NCBI RefSeq assembly: GCF_001751365.1
Contig: NZ_LJGT01000038.1
Span: 1,155,540-1,219,539, forward strand
DNA length: 64,000 bases
Reading direction: 5' to 3'
Source: Streptomyces abyssalis
GTDB lineage: Bacteria > Actinomycetota > Actinomycetes > Streptomycetales > Streptomycetaceae
Positions within the stretch are counted from its first letter, which is position 1. The number at the start of each line of letters is the position of its first letter. Made by a program: the position numbers and the translations under genes. The notes under the pieces were generated by a model. The model was given only the letters and a program-made list of their open reading frames with translations, had not been told where the DNA came from and did not search any database. Below, one piece after another: positions 48,208 to 57,149 of this stretch.

Positions 48208-48419
48208 CGGTGCCAACCGCTCGACGGCCCCGGTGAACCTGTTCCGCTTCCACAACGGGGCACTTGGCCACGTGCCGCAGGAGGAACGGCGGAGTCCGCG
48301 CCCGTAGCGGGGGAGCGCGTGCGGTGCGCACGGCAACCGCGAGGACCGGTCACGGAGGAGCAGCCGCACAGGACACCCGCGCAGAACAAGCCGCACAGAA
48401 CAAGCCGCGCCGAAACAGA

Positions 48420-48467
48420 GCAGCGCGCCGGGACGGCAACCCTGGACAGGCCGTACCGGCGCGCTGC
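48420..48467. terminator. Bidirectional terminator between the TIGR03086 and dtpA genes
   Basis: Perfect 12-bp inverted repeat (48420-48431 and 48456-48467, GCAGCGCGCCGG) with a 24-nt loop that has a small inner stem. It ends 3 bp before the dtpA stop. The rest of 48208-48419 contains short AGAACAAGCC repeats and no gene. Confidence 0.75.
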
Positions 48468-48469
48468 GA

Positions 48470-49720
48470 TCATCCCTCCAGCAGGCGCTGCCCCACGTAC
48501 TCGCCCTTCGAGGGCCCGCCCGGAACGGCGAACAGCCCGCTGGCCTCGTGGCGGATGAAGCGCGAGAGCGCGTCGCCCCGGTCGAGTTTCCGCTGCACCG
48601 GCACGAAGCCGCGCTGCGGATCGGCCTGCCACGCGATGAAGAGCAGACCGGCGTCCGGCGCCCCGTCGTCGCGGAAGCCGTCGTGGTACGAGAAGGGCCG
48701 CCGCAGCATCGCGGCTCCCCCGTTGGTGGCGGGGGCGGTGACCCGTACATGAGCGTCCGCGGCGATGGCGGGGGAGCCGTCGGCGTCCCGCTTCTCGAGG
48801 TCGGGGTCGGTGTCCTCGGTGCCACCGGTGAGCGGGGCGCCGTCGGACTTGCGGCGGCCGATGACCTTCTCCTGCTCGCTCAGCGACTCCTTGTCCCAGG
48901 TGTCCAGCAGCATCCGGATGCGGCGTACGACGGCGTACGAGCCGTCCGCCATCCACGCCGGTGAGGACGACGAGGGCACGAAGATGCGTCTGTCGAAGTC
49001 CTCCTCGGAGCGCTTCGGGTTGTTGGTTCCGTCGACCTGCCCCATCAGGTTGCGCATCGTCATGGGGCGCTTGGTGGCACCGGGAGTGCGGGTGAAGCCG
49101 TTCATCTGCCAGCGAAGCCGTGCCGTGCCGTCCGCCTGGCGCTGGATCTCACGCAGCGCGTCGAAGGCGACGAGCCCGTCGTTGCAGCCGATCTGCACCC
49201 ACAGGTCGCCGTTCGAGAGGTCCTTGTCGAGGGCGTCCCCGGAGAAGTCGGGCAGCGGCGCCAGTTCGCGGGGACGCTCCTTCTCCAGGCCCGTACGGGA
49301 GAAGAAGGAGCGGCCGAAGCCGAAGGTCACGGACAGCGAGGACGGCCCGGCGTCGAGCGCGATGCCCGTGGAGTCCGCCGTCGACTCGCCCGCCATCAGT
49401 TCGCGTGCCGTCCTCGACCAGCGCTTCAGCAGTTTCGCGGCCTGCTTACGGCCCGCTCCGGAGACGAGGTCGAAGGCGAGGAGATGGCCGAAGGCCTGCA
49501 GCGGGGTGGTGATGCCGGCCTGGTGCTTGCCGTGGAAGGGCACTCGCGTGGAGCCGACGGACGACAGCGGCGTGGGGGCCTTGCGATCGGTCCGGGCCAC
49601 CGCCTGGGCGACCGCACCTCCCGTGGCGCCGACCGCCATACCGGTGGCGCCCGCTGCTCCGACTGTGCTGACGAGGCGACGGCGTGAGACGCCCTGGGGT
49701 TCGTGGTCGTGCTGAGTCAT
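48470..49720 (-). CDS. dtpA: Tat-exported DyP-type heme peroxidase
   Basis: A 416-residue dye-decolourising peroxidase of the EfeB/DtpA group. The twin-arginine signal is SRRRLVSTVGAAGATG (12-27). The distal heme motif MGQVDGTNNPKR (GxxDG, catalytic Asp) and proximal His in PFSYHDGF are present. In S. lividans the orthologous gene lies beside sco and the PCuAC gene and works with the copper oxidase GlxA in morphogenesis. Here it is followed upstream by copCD, pcuAC and sco on the same strand, with a 206-bp gap that probably has its own promoter. Confidence 0.94.
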   Translation of the reverse strand: MTQHDHEPQGVSRRRLVSTVGAAGATGMAVGATGGAVAQAVARTDRKAPTPLSSVGSTRVPFHGKHQAGITTPLQAFGHLLAFDLVSGAGRKQAAKLLKRWSRTARELMAGESTADSTGIALDAGPSSLSVTFGFGRSFFSRTGLEKERPRELAPLPDFSGDALDKDLSNGDLWVQIGCNDGLVAFDALREIQRQADGTARLRWQMNGFTRTPGATKRPMTMRNLMGQVDGTNNPKRSEEDFDRRIFVPSSSSPAWMADGSYAVVRRIRMLLDTWDKESLSEQEKVIGRRKSDGAPLTGGTEDTDPDLEKRDADGSPAIAADAHVRVTAPATNGGAAMLRRPFSYHDGFRDDGAPDAGLLFIAWQADPQRGFVPVQRKLDRGDALSRFIRHEASGLFAVPGGPSKGEYVGQRLLEG

Positions 49721-49926
49721 GAATGCTTCCTGGCGTGGTCCGGCATGGGCGGGGTGCGCAGGCGGGCCTTCGGCTTCGCCCGTTCATGCGTGCCGGGGTT
49801 CGTGCTCCCGGCTGGACGTCGTTCCGCGTCCGTGCTGTTCAGCTATATCTCCTGGGACATCGCGGTAATCACATGGATGATCCGTGTGCGGGTCCGCGTC
49901 ATGTCCGCCGTGGGTCCTGTGCCGCA

Positions 49927-52134
49927 TCACTTGATCTCTATCGTCTTGCTCTCGGTGACCTGGTCGATGTCGGAGGTGCGGATGGTGACGGAGGCCTTCC
50001 ACCGTCCCGGCATCGGCAGCTGCACCGTCTCCGAACGCCAGCGCCCCTTCGCCTTGTTGATCCGCTCGAACTCGACGGAGAACGGGCCGAGGTCCTGCTC
50101 GGGAAGGGTGAGCGACGCCTTCACCTCTTCGGTGGCCAGCTGCTTGCCGTCCTTGCCCTCCGTCATGACCCGCAGGGAGTTGCCGCCCGACTGACCGGGG
50201 GTCAGCAGCACCACGGCCGTGCCCTTGCCGTTCTTCCCGCCGGTGTCGAACGGGATCTTCTGCTGGATCGAGGTGCCGACACGCGTCTGTCCTGTGGCGG
50301 CGCCCGGCTTGTTTCCGGCTGCGGTGAGCTCTTCCGTACGGCCGGGCTCGGTGCTCGTCAGTGCCGTCGTCACGACGAGCAGCACGGCGGCGACGGCGGT
50401 CTCGATGAGTACGGAGTGGCGCAGACCGGCACGCTCCGGGTCGGCCTCGCGCTCCTTGCGGCGGCGCTCGCGGTCGACGGCGGCGCGCTGGCGGGCGAGC
50501 TGGGCTTTCCGTGCCCTGTCGCCGGTGCCTGGACCAGGCTGGGCGCCGGGCTCGGCACCGGGCCCGGTGGCGGTGTCCGGCCCCGCTTCGGCACCGGGCT
50601 CGTTGGCCGCTTCGGTACCGGGTCCCCCGTCCGTGCGGGCGTCCGCGCCCGCGGCACCGCGCACGGACGCCCCGACGGCGGCAGGCGCCTCCGCCCGTAC
50701 CGCGGTGTCCGCGCTCGCGCCCTTGTCCGCGGCGTCCTCGCGCACATCGCCGAGCCGTGCCGTCCACTTGCGGGAGACATAGGCGATGCCGATGAGCAGG
50801 GCCACCAGGAACAGCTTCGCCAGCAGCAGCCGCCCGTACTCCGTGCCGGTGAGCGCCGTGAACGAGCCGAGCTGCCGCCACGACTGGTACAGCCCCGTCA
50901 CCGCCAGCACCACCACGCTGCCGAAGGCGAGCTGTGAGAAGCGCTGTACGACCGCGCGTTCGGGGGACGGCCCGCGGTGGAGCACCGTCAGGAGCGAGGC
51001 CAGTCCGCCCAGCCACGCCGCGACGGCCAGCAGGTGAACGACGTCGACGGGCATCGCCACCTGGGTCTGCAGACCGGTGGAGGCGTGCTCCGCGATCGCC
51101 CAGGTCGCCGCCAGCCCGACCGCGACGACGCCGCCGCCGAGTACGAGCCCGAGCGTGACGTCGCGGCCGTGCTCCAGATCCCCGGCCTCGTCGCCGGTCT
51201 CGTCCCGGGTCTCGTTCAGCTCAGCGTCCCGGCCCGCGGCCCGCTCCTCCTGCTCGTCCTGGCGCCGGCCGTACGAGCCGAACAGCACGGAGACGATCAC
51301 GGCCGCGGTGCCAAGGAGCAGCAGCCGCGCGGCGAGGGCCGCGCCGGGCTTCGACCCGAGCGCGCTCTTCAGGCCGCCGAGGTCGAAGACCTCGCTCAAC
51401 TGGCCTGTTCCCGTGTAGGCGTTGCGCAGCAGCAGCATCAGCAGGGTGGCGGCGGTGAGCGTCAGCCAGCCCGCGACCACCAGCCGCTGCACCCGCCGCA
51501 CCGCGGCGGCCTGCGGCCTGCACACCATGACGAAGGCACCGCCGCCGACCAGCAGGACGAAGCCCGCATATGCCGCGTAACGGGCCGTGTGATATGTCGC
51601 TCCGACCGGGCCGCCGCCCGTCCCCTGGGTCTCGTCCGCGACGTTCGCCGAGGTCTGCGACGGATGACCCACGGAGAACGTGAAGGCCCCCGAGACGGGG
51701 TGGCTGTCGTCCGATACGGCCTTCCAAGCGACGGTGTAAGTCCCCTTGGGCCCGTCGGGCTTCAGGCTCACGGCACGCGTGTTCGCCTTGCCGGCCACCT
51801 CGCGGACCTTGTCGGTGTCGAGCCGCTTGCCGTCCGGCCCGAGCACACGTATCGAACCGTCCGACATCGAGACGCCCTCCGAGAAGGTCACGGTGACCTG
51901 CTCGGGCGGGCTGCTCACCACCCGCCCCTCGCTCGGGCTGCTGTCGGTCTGCACCGCGTGCGCGGACGCCGGCGCGGCGGTGGCCAGCACGGTGAGCAGC
52001 GCGCACAGCACCGTGCCCAGCAGCGCGAGGAGCAGCGCCGCGGGTGTCGCACGGCGCCCGGCGGCGCCCGCACGGGGGTGCCGCCGCGGGTGCGACCGCA
52101 CTCGCGGGAGGGGACGCCTGGTGGTGAGCGGCAC
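49927..52134 (-). CDS. CopC-CopD fusion copper-handling membrane protein
   Basis: A 735-residue fusion. The signal peptide ends ASA and the mature protein begins with His59 (HAVQTDSSPSEG), the N-terminal histidine of a CopC copper brace; the second part of the site is in DDSHPVSGAF. A CopD-like domain with eight or more membrane helices follows, then a cytoplasmic low-complexity loop, one membrane helix and an extracytoplasmic YtkA-like tail. It would bind Cu2+ outside and pass it inward. Start is GTG at 52134, 11 bp after the PCuAC stop. Confidence 0.92.
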   Translation of the reverse strand: MPLTTRRPLPRVRSHPRRHPRAGAAGRRATPAALLLALLGTVLCALLTVLATAAPASAHAVQTDSSPSEGRVVSSPPEQVTVTFSEGVSMSDGSIRVLGPDGKRLDTDKVREVAGKANTRAVSLKPDGPKGTYTVAWKAVSDDSHPVSGAFTFSVGHPSQTSANVADETQGTGGGPVGATYHTARYAAYAGFVLLVGGGAFVMVCRPQAAAVRRVQRLVVAGWLTLTAATLLMLLLRNAYTGTGQLSEVFDLGGLKSALGSKPGAALAARLLLLGTAAVIVSVLFGSYGRRQDEQEERAAGRDAELNETRDETGDEAGDLEHGRDVTLGLVLGGGVVAVGLAATWAIAEHASTGLQTQVAMPVDVVHLLAVAAWLGGLASLLTVLHRGPSPERAVVQRFSQLAFGSVVVLAVTGLYQSWRQLGSFTALTGTEYGRLLLAKLFLVALLIGIAYVSRKWTARLGDVREDAADKGASADTAVRAEAPAAVGASVRGAAGADARTDGGPGTEAANEPGAEAGPDTATGPGAEPGAQPGPGTGDRARKAQLARQRAAVDRERRRKEREADPERAGLRHSVLIETAVAAVLLVVTTALTSTEPGRTEELTAAGNKPGAATGQTRVGTSIQQKIPFDTGGKNGKGTAVVLLTPGQSGGNSLRVMTEGKDGKQLATEEVKASLTLPEQDLGPFSVEFERINKAKGRWRSETVQLPMPGRWKASVTIRTSDIDQVTESKTIEIK

Positions 52135-52145
52135 GGGTCAGTCCC

Positions 52146-52652
52146 TCATTTCTTCGGTACGAAGTTCGTCGCCTCGACCGGCATCGACACCTTGATGTCG
52201 CCGGACTTCTTGAAGTGGAGCGTCACCTGCACTTTCTCTCCCTTGACCGGTTTCCGCTCCGGTTCGAGGAACATGATGTGGTTTCCGCCCCGGCTCAGCC
52301 GCAGCGTTCCGTCCGCGGGCACCGGCAGCGACTTCACCTGCTGCATCTGCTGGTTGGAGGTCTTGTGCAGCTGTGCCTCACCGAAGGCGCTGCTCTCGAC
52401 CGAGGTCAGCTTGTCGGCGGTGCCGCCGGCGTTCCTCACGGTGAGGAAGCCGCCCGCCATGTCGCCCGTCACGGGCTCGGGCATGTAGGCACCGCTCACG
52501 GACAGCTTCGGCTTGGAGTCCCCCGAGCCGGAGACGGAGTCGGTGTCCGGACCGGCTCCCGGACCGGGGCCGCACGCGCCGAGCGCGGCGAGTCCGGCCG
52601 TCACCGACAGCAGCGCGACGCAGCGGCGTCCACGGAAGGCCTTGGAGTTCAC
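52146..52652 (-). CDS. PCuAC-domain copper chaperone lipoprotein
   Basis: A 168-residue lipoprotein with lipobox LGAC (Cys27). The PCu(A)C copper motif H-x-M ... H-x-M is seen as HKTSNQQMQQ and GGNHIMF, which bind Cu(I) at the cell surface. It delivers copper to Sco or to the CuA site of cytochrome oxidase (called ECuC in S. lividans). GTG at 52652 overlaps the sco stop (GTGA), so it is coupled to sco. Confidence 0.92.
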   Translation of the reverse strand: MNSKAFRGRRCVALLSVTAGLAALGACGPGPGAGPDTDSVSGSGDSKPKLSVSGAYMPEPVTGDMAGGFLTVRNAGGTADKLTSVESSAFGEAQLHKTSNQQMQQVKSLPVPADGTLRLSRGGNHIMFLEPERKPVKGEKVQVTLHFKKSGDIKVSMPVEATNFVPKK

Positions 52653-53320
52653 GGCTTCTCCCCCTTGATGATCGCGGGGAGTTCCTTCTCGAGGATCTCC
52701 GGTGTGGTGTTGCCCTCCGTGTAGATGACGTGGGCCTTGTCGTCCTTCGGCGAGAAGGCGAGGAGCTGTGCGCCGTGCGTCGAGACGACGTCGCCGTTCT
52801 TCTTCTCGTACGAGGGCTCGATGCTGACGCCGACGGTGCGCGCGCCCGCGCGGATGGTGTCGAAGTCCCCGGTCAGGCCGGTGAAGGAGGGGTCCTGGCC
52901 GCGAAGCCAGCTCCCCAGCTCCTTCGGCTTGTCGCGCTCGGGGTCGGAGGTGACGAAGACGACCTGGAGCTTCTTCTTCTGCTCCGCGGTGAGCTTGGAC
53001 CTGGCGACGGCGATGTTGCTCATCGTCAGCGGGCAGACGTCCGGGCAGTGCGTGTAGCCGAAGTACATCAGCACCGGCTTGCCCTTCGTCTCCTCGATCA
53101 GGTCGTACTCCTCGCCCTTGGTGTCGGTGAGGGTGAGGTCGGGCTTCTCGAAGGGCTGGTCGAGGACCACCCCGCCCTTCTTCTGCGGCTCGGAGGAGGC
53201 GACGGCCTTGTCGCTGCCGCCTTCCTGGCCGCTTCCGCCGCCCGGGCCGCCGCACCCGGCCAGGGCGAGGACGCCCGCGGTGGCGAGGGCGGCGGCGGTG
53301 AGAGTCGTGGTCTTACGCAT
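52649..53320 (-). CDS. sco: Sco-type copper metallochaperone lipoprotein
   Basis: A 223-residue thioredoxin-fold lipoprotein with lipobox LAGC (Cys23). The copper-binding CPDVC (Cys92, Cys96) and downstream histidine in VSTHGAQLLAFSP are intact. Sco hands copper to cytochrome c oxidase subunit II. ATG at 53320 is the start at the signal peptide. A terminator before the gene suggests that it starts a new transcript. Confidence 0.95.
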   Translation of the reverse strand: MRKTTTLTAAALATAGVLALAGCGGPGGGSGQEGGSDKAVASSEPQKKGGVVLDQPFEKPDLTLTDTKGEEYDLIEETKGKPVLMYFGYTHCPDVCPLTMSNIAVARSKLTAEQKKKLQVVFVTSDPERDKPKELGSWLRGQDPSFTGLTGDFDTIRAGARTVGVSIEPSYEKKNGDVVSTHGAQLLAFSPKDDKAHVIYTEGNTTPEILEKELPAIIKGEKP

Positions 53321-53372
53321 ACAGAGCAATGGCTTTCTGACTTGAAACGCTGCGTCACGGTCGACGGTGGCG

Positions 53373-53411
53373 GGGCGCCCGTACCGCGCGGGTACGGCAG
53401 CACGGGCGCCC
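53373..53411 (-). terminator. Terminator of the ycnI gene
   Basis: A 10-bp perfect inverted repeat (GGGCGCCCGT at 53373-53382, complement 53402-53411) with a 19-nt loop containing a second small stem. It lies 16 bp past the ycnI stop and just before the sco promoter region (53321-53372). Confidence 0.75.
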
Positions 53412-53426
53412 GCCCGCCTCTTCGGT

Positions 53427-54161
53427 CTAGGCGTCGCGGCGCCGTCCCGCGAGGACGCCGAACGCGACCCCCGCGACACCGGCGATGATGCCCGCGATGC
53501 CGAGCACCCTGGCGGTGCTGTCCGTTCCGCTTCCGCCGCCGTCGGCTCCGTCCTCGGAGGCGCCGCTCTGCGCGGAGGCGTTCTCCGAGTCGGCGGCGCC
53601 GCCCTTGGCGTCGGAGCCCTCGGCACCCGCCGGGGTGAGCTTCAGTACCGGGGCCGGGTTCTCCGGTTCGGGCTGACCCTCCTCGGGTTCCTCGATCCAG
53701 CGCACGACCTCGTCGTTGTCGTACGTCTGGAGCGCCTTGAAGACGAGCTGGTCGGCGTCCTTGGGCAGTTCGCCCATGGAGACCGGGAACTGCTGGAACT
53801 CGCCCTTCTTCACCTCGCCACCGGTCCAAGTGATCTTGGTGACGGCCTCGGTGATCTTCTCGCCGTGCATCTCGATCGGCTTGTCCAGCTTGGACTTGGT
53901 GACCTTGACGTCCCAGCCGGGGACCGGCTGCGGCATCACGGACGCGAGCGGGTGTTCCTCGGGCAGGCTGACCTCGAGCTTGGTCGTGGAGGCGTTGTCG
54001 CGCTCGTTGGGGACCTTGAAGTTGACGACGCTGTAGCCGCCCTGTTCGGCGTTCTCAGGGTCGACGGACACGTGCGCGAGGGCGGGGCCCGCGCACAGCA
54101 GTACGGACGTGGCTGCGAGAGCGCCGACGGTGGTCACACGGCGGCGCGTACTGGTCTGCAT
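53427..54161 (-). CDS. YcnI (DUF1775) copper-binding membrane protein
   Basis: A 244-residue exported protein. The signal peptide ends ALA and the mature protein starts HVSVDPENAEQGG, giving the N-terminal histidine of the YcnI copper brace (His30 before cleavage); the Trp of WIEEPEEG is close to the known site. A Ser/Ala/Asp-rich linker and one C-terminal membrane helix with LAGRRRDA follow. ATG at 54161 has AGGAG 9 nt upstream. It is next to sco and CopCD, in keeping with copper handling. Confidence 0.92.
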   Translation of the reverse strand: MQTSTRRRVTTVGALAATSVLLCAGPALAHVSVDPENAEQGGYSVVNFKVPNERDNASTTKLEVSLPEEHPLASVMPQPVPGWDVKVTKSKLDKPIEMHGEKITEAVTKITWTGGEVKKGEFQQFPVSMGELPKDADQLVFKALQTYDNDEVVRWIEEPEEGQPEPENPAPVLKLTPAGAEGSDAKGGAADSENASAQSGASEDGADGGGSGTDSTARVLGIAGIIAGVAGVAFGVLAGRRRDA

Positions 54162-54282
54162 GGTGACTGCTCCTGAATGGACACGACGGAACGCGTGATG
54201 GACGTACGTCATGGACGTATCAGCACATGAGCGGGTGTGCGGCGAGCGCGCACGCCGTCGTTCCGTCGTGGGGCGCCGTGCG

Positions 54283-55176
54283 TCAGGCCGCGAGTGCGAA
54301 GCTCTCCTGCCGCCGGCACCGCGGCGGACCGCGCCTGCTCACCGAGTGGTGCAGCAGCACGGAACGGGCCGTTCCGTGCGCTTCCGCGTCCCGGCGGCCG
54401 TTTCCTGCCGGCATCCGGGGAATCAGGTCGCCGCGCAGCGCCCGTACGCAGGCGGCAGCCGCGCCGAGCGACGCCCGCACATGGCGTACGGCCGCTCGCG
54501 CCGAGCGTGCCGAGAGCCGGACCAGGCGCCACAGTGCCGCCTCGCCGCGGTGCAGGAACCAGCCGAGTACGAGCGCGGCGAGAACGTGGCCCAGCAGCAT
54601 CGGGCCGTCGAACAGGCTGAGCGCGGCGCGAGCGGCGCTGCGCAGGCACTCCAGAGGGGTGTCGGCGGAGGACGCGGCGCTGCCGGCCGCTTCATGGCCC
54701 GCGTGGGCCGCATGCCCGGTGTGCCCGGACTGCCCGCCGGCCCGCCCCGCGTCGAGTCCGGCGTCGGAGACCACCTGACGTGCTCTGGAGTGGCTCATGG
54801 TCCGCGCGGACTGCTCGTCGCACAGCAGCCGTGCCGCGAGGCTGCGCAGGTCCGCGCCGTGTGCCGAGCCCGCGTCGGCCCCGCCGTGCCCGGCGGACGA
54901 TCGCGCCGGTGCGCCCCCGTCAGCCGGACGGTCACATACGAAGAGGGTGTGCAGCGCCAGTTGGCCCGCCGCGAGCAGCGCGGCTATTCCCGGAAGCGAC
55001 CGCTCCCGCCCCGCCAGCGGCGCCGCGACCGCGAAGACGACTGCGAAACCGAGCCCCAGCGACCACAGCGGCATCCGCTGCCCGCCGGTCAGGGAGTGAC
55101 CGGCGGCGGACAACGTCACACAGACCGCGGTGAACACCGCGGCCCGCACGAGTCTGAGATCCGCCCCGGCAGTCAT
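54283..55176 (-). CDS. Putative membrane protein with a His-rich loop
   Basis: A 297-residue protein of unknown function. Four hydrophobic segments are seen (about 10-28, 38-52, 60-78 and 188-207). Between the third and fourth is a loop of about 85 residues with many His in GHTGHAAHAGHE and two earlier ones. The C terminus is Arg/His-rich and cytoplasmic. It is encoded before ycnI on the same strand, so a metal role is plausible but not shown. The start codon is ATG at 55176. Confidence 0.75.
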   Translation of the reverse strand: MTAGADLRLVRAAVFTAVCVTLSAAGHSLTGGQRMPLWSLGLGFAVVFAVAAPLAGRERSLPGIAALLAAGQLALHTLFVCDRPADGGAPARSSAGHGGADAGSAHGADLRSLAARLLCDEQSARTMSHSRARQVVSDAGLDAGRAGGQSGHTGHAAHAGHEAAGSAASSADTPLECLRSAARAALSLFDGPMLLGHVLAALVLGWFLHRGEAALWRLVRLSARSARAAVRHVRASLGAAAACVRALRGDLIPRMPAGNGRRDAEAHGTARSVLLHHSVSRRGPPRCRRQESFALAA

Positions 55177-55423
55177 GGCGGCGTCATCATCTCACCGAGT
55201 CCGCATCCGCAACCCCCAGGGGTCGAAACGCCCGGAATCATGCGTACTCGCTGCCCCTGGTCCGGGGAGGGCGTCCGCGCAGCCGGACCGCCCGGCGTCC
55301 TCCGATAGGACGGGATGCGCAGACACGGGTGCGTACCGCCCGCCCAACCGGCAATACGTATGCCCATGGCCGGGGTGGCCCCTGCGGGGCCGACCGTCGA
55401 GCCTCGGCCTGTGGAGGTTGAGC

Positions 55424-55906
55424 ATGAGCATGTGGTGGTGTCTCCAGTTGAGGCGCGAAGCTGCCAGCGTGCCGCTCGCCCGGCGGCTGCTTCTCGATGC
55501 CATGGACAGCGCCGGGGTGGACAGCGAGATCTCGTACGAACTGTCGCTCGCACTCTCCGAAGCGTGTGCGAACGCCGTCGAGCACGGCCGGGGCGAACAC
55601 TCCGACGCCTACTGCGTGACCACCTACCTCGACGGTGACCAGTGCCGCATCGAGGTCGCCGACTCGGGCCCCGGATTCCGCACCTCCGCTCTGCCGCGGA
55701 GCCTGCCCGTGGACGCGGAGAACGGCCGCGGCATGTTCCTCATCGAGTCCCTCGCCGACCACGTGCGCGTACGGAACCGGCCCGGCCACGGGGGAGCGGT
55801 GGTCACCTTCGACAAGACCCTCAAGTGGCAGCACCGGGACGGCGCTCCGGCAGGCGACCGCCGTACGGAACAGAGCGGCGGCAGCCCGCTGCTCGCGGCA
55901 GGCTGA
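55424..55906 (+). CDS. RsbW-like ATP-binding protein (anti-sigma kinase family)
   Basis: A 160-residue GHKL ATPase. The N box appears as LALSEACANAVEHG, the G1 box as VADSGPGF, and the G2 box as AENGRGMFLIESLAD. Many such proteins in Streptomyces are serine kinases that hold sigma factors or anti-sigma antagonists. The partner is unknown. ATG at 55424 has GGAGG 7 nt upstream. The gene is convergent with a SpoIIE phosphatase (15-bp gap), the usual opponent of such kinases. Confidence 0.9.
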   Translation: MSMWWCLQLRREAASVPLARRLLLDAMDSAGVDSEISYELSLALSEACANAVEHGRGEHSDAYCVTTYLDGDQCRIEVADSGPGFRTSALPRSLPVDAENGRGMFLIESLADHVRVRNRPGHGGAVVTFDKTLKWQHRDGAPAGDRRTEQSGGSPLLAAG

Positions 55907-55921
55907 GCAGGGACCGGTCGC

Positions 55922-56977
55922 CTACTGGTCCCGGTAGCGCAGCAGCAGCATCGCCGCATCGTCGTGCGGCTGAGCTCCTATGTGATCGGCGAGATCCAGC
56001 CGTACGGCCGCCAGCGCCGCGTCGGGGTCGGGGTCCTTGAGGAGGCCGCCGCGTTCGTCCAGCGGGTAGAAGCGGTTGGTGCGGTCGCGGGCCTCGCTCA
56101 CGCCGTCGGTGTAGAAGAGCATCTGGTCACCCGGCACGAAGTCCACCAGGTGCGGCTCCGGCGCCGGACCCTCCTCGATGTCGAGGCCCAGCGGCAGGGC
56201 ACGTTCGGGAGGCTCCGCGAAGTGCACGGAGCTGTCCGGGCGGATCACCAGCGGCGCCGGGTGGCCGAAGTTGAGAAGCGTCGCACCGTCCCGCTCGCGA
56301 ACCTCGGCCAGCACGGCCGTCACGAACTTCTCACCCAGCAGGTGTCTGGCCAGCGCCCTCTCCAGCCGCTTGCCGACCGCCATCAGGTCCGGCTCGTCGT
56401 ACGCGGCCTCCCGGAAGGCGCCCACCACGACCGCGGCCGTCTCGACCGCTTCGAGTCCCTTGCCCTGCACGTCTCCCACGATGACCCGCACTCCCGTCGG
56501 CGAGGTCACCACCTCGTACAGGTCACCGCCGATGCGCGCCTCCGCCACCGCCGAGGTGTAGGAGACGGCGGCGCGCAGATGTCCGGCGCTGCGCGGCACC
56601 GGACGCAGCAGCACGCGCTGCGCGGCCTCGGCGATCGAGCGGACGTTGGCCAGTTCGGCCTCGCGCCGTTTGCGCATCGCCGTGGCGGCGACGCCGGCGA
56701 CCGCGACGCCGGCGACGGAGATGAGTGTCGTGTAGCCGCGGCGGTTGTCGACCTGGGAGTTGTAGATGCTGAGCATCAACGACAGCGCCAGCGCGACCGC
56801 TCCGATGACCACGCTGCGGCGTACGTTCCCGATGAGACCGGCGAACGCGGGCCCCAGGGCCATCATCGGGAGGAAGCCGATCGCGGGGCCAGCGACGACG
56901 TCGACCACGACGACGCTGCCCATGGCGATGAAGGGGAGCGCAGCCAGCAGGCGGGGCCGGAACTGAAGCGTGACCAC
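55922..56977 (-). CDS. Membrane-anchored SpoIIE-type PP2C phosphatase
   Basis: A 351-residue protein. Three membrane helices in the first 100 residues are followed by a PP2C domain of the SpoIIE class. Metal-binding aspartates are seen in GGDLYEVV, VGDVQGKG and HDDAAMLLL, so it should be active. It would dephosphorylate an anti-sigma antagonist. Start is GTG at 56977. It lies next to an RsbW-like kinase gene on the opposite strand. Confidence 0.93.
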   Translation of the reverse strand: MVTLQFRPRLLAALPFIAMGSVVVVDVVAGPAIGFLPMMALGPAFAGLIGNVRRSVVIGAVALALSLMLSIYNSQVDNRRGYTTLISVAGVAVAGVAATAMRKRREAELANVRSIAEAAQRVLLRPVPRSAGHLRAAVSYTSAVAEARIGGDLYEVVTSPTGVRVIVGDVQGKGLEAVETAAVVVGAFREAAYDEPDLMAVGKRLERALARHLLGEKFVTAVLAEVRERDGATLLNFGHPAPLVIRPDSSVHFAEPPERALPLGLDIEEGPAPEPHLVDFVPGDQMLFYTDGVSEARDRTNRFYPLDERGGLLKDPDPDAALAAVRLDLADHIGAQPHDDAAMLLLRYRDQ

Positions 56978-57149
56978 CCTGAGCTCTCTTCCTCGACCGA
57001 TGACGGATGCCGGACACGTGCAAGGTTAGGCATGTAAGCCCGATTCAGGGCCAGGGATGCGACGAAACCTGGTGCGGAATCCGTCGTGACCGGTCGTGCC
57101 GGTCCCTGCACGGGCCGGTTCCCTCCGGCCGTCGGACGGGATGTACCGC

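Noticed and set aside
49703..50194. Plus-strand open frame between dtpA and copCD
   Set aside because: It crosses the intergenic gap and runs antisense into copCD without codon bias or a family match.
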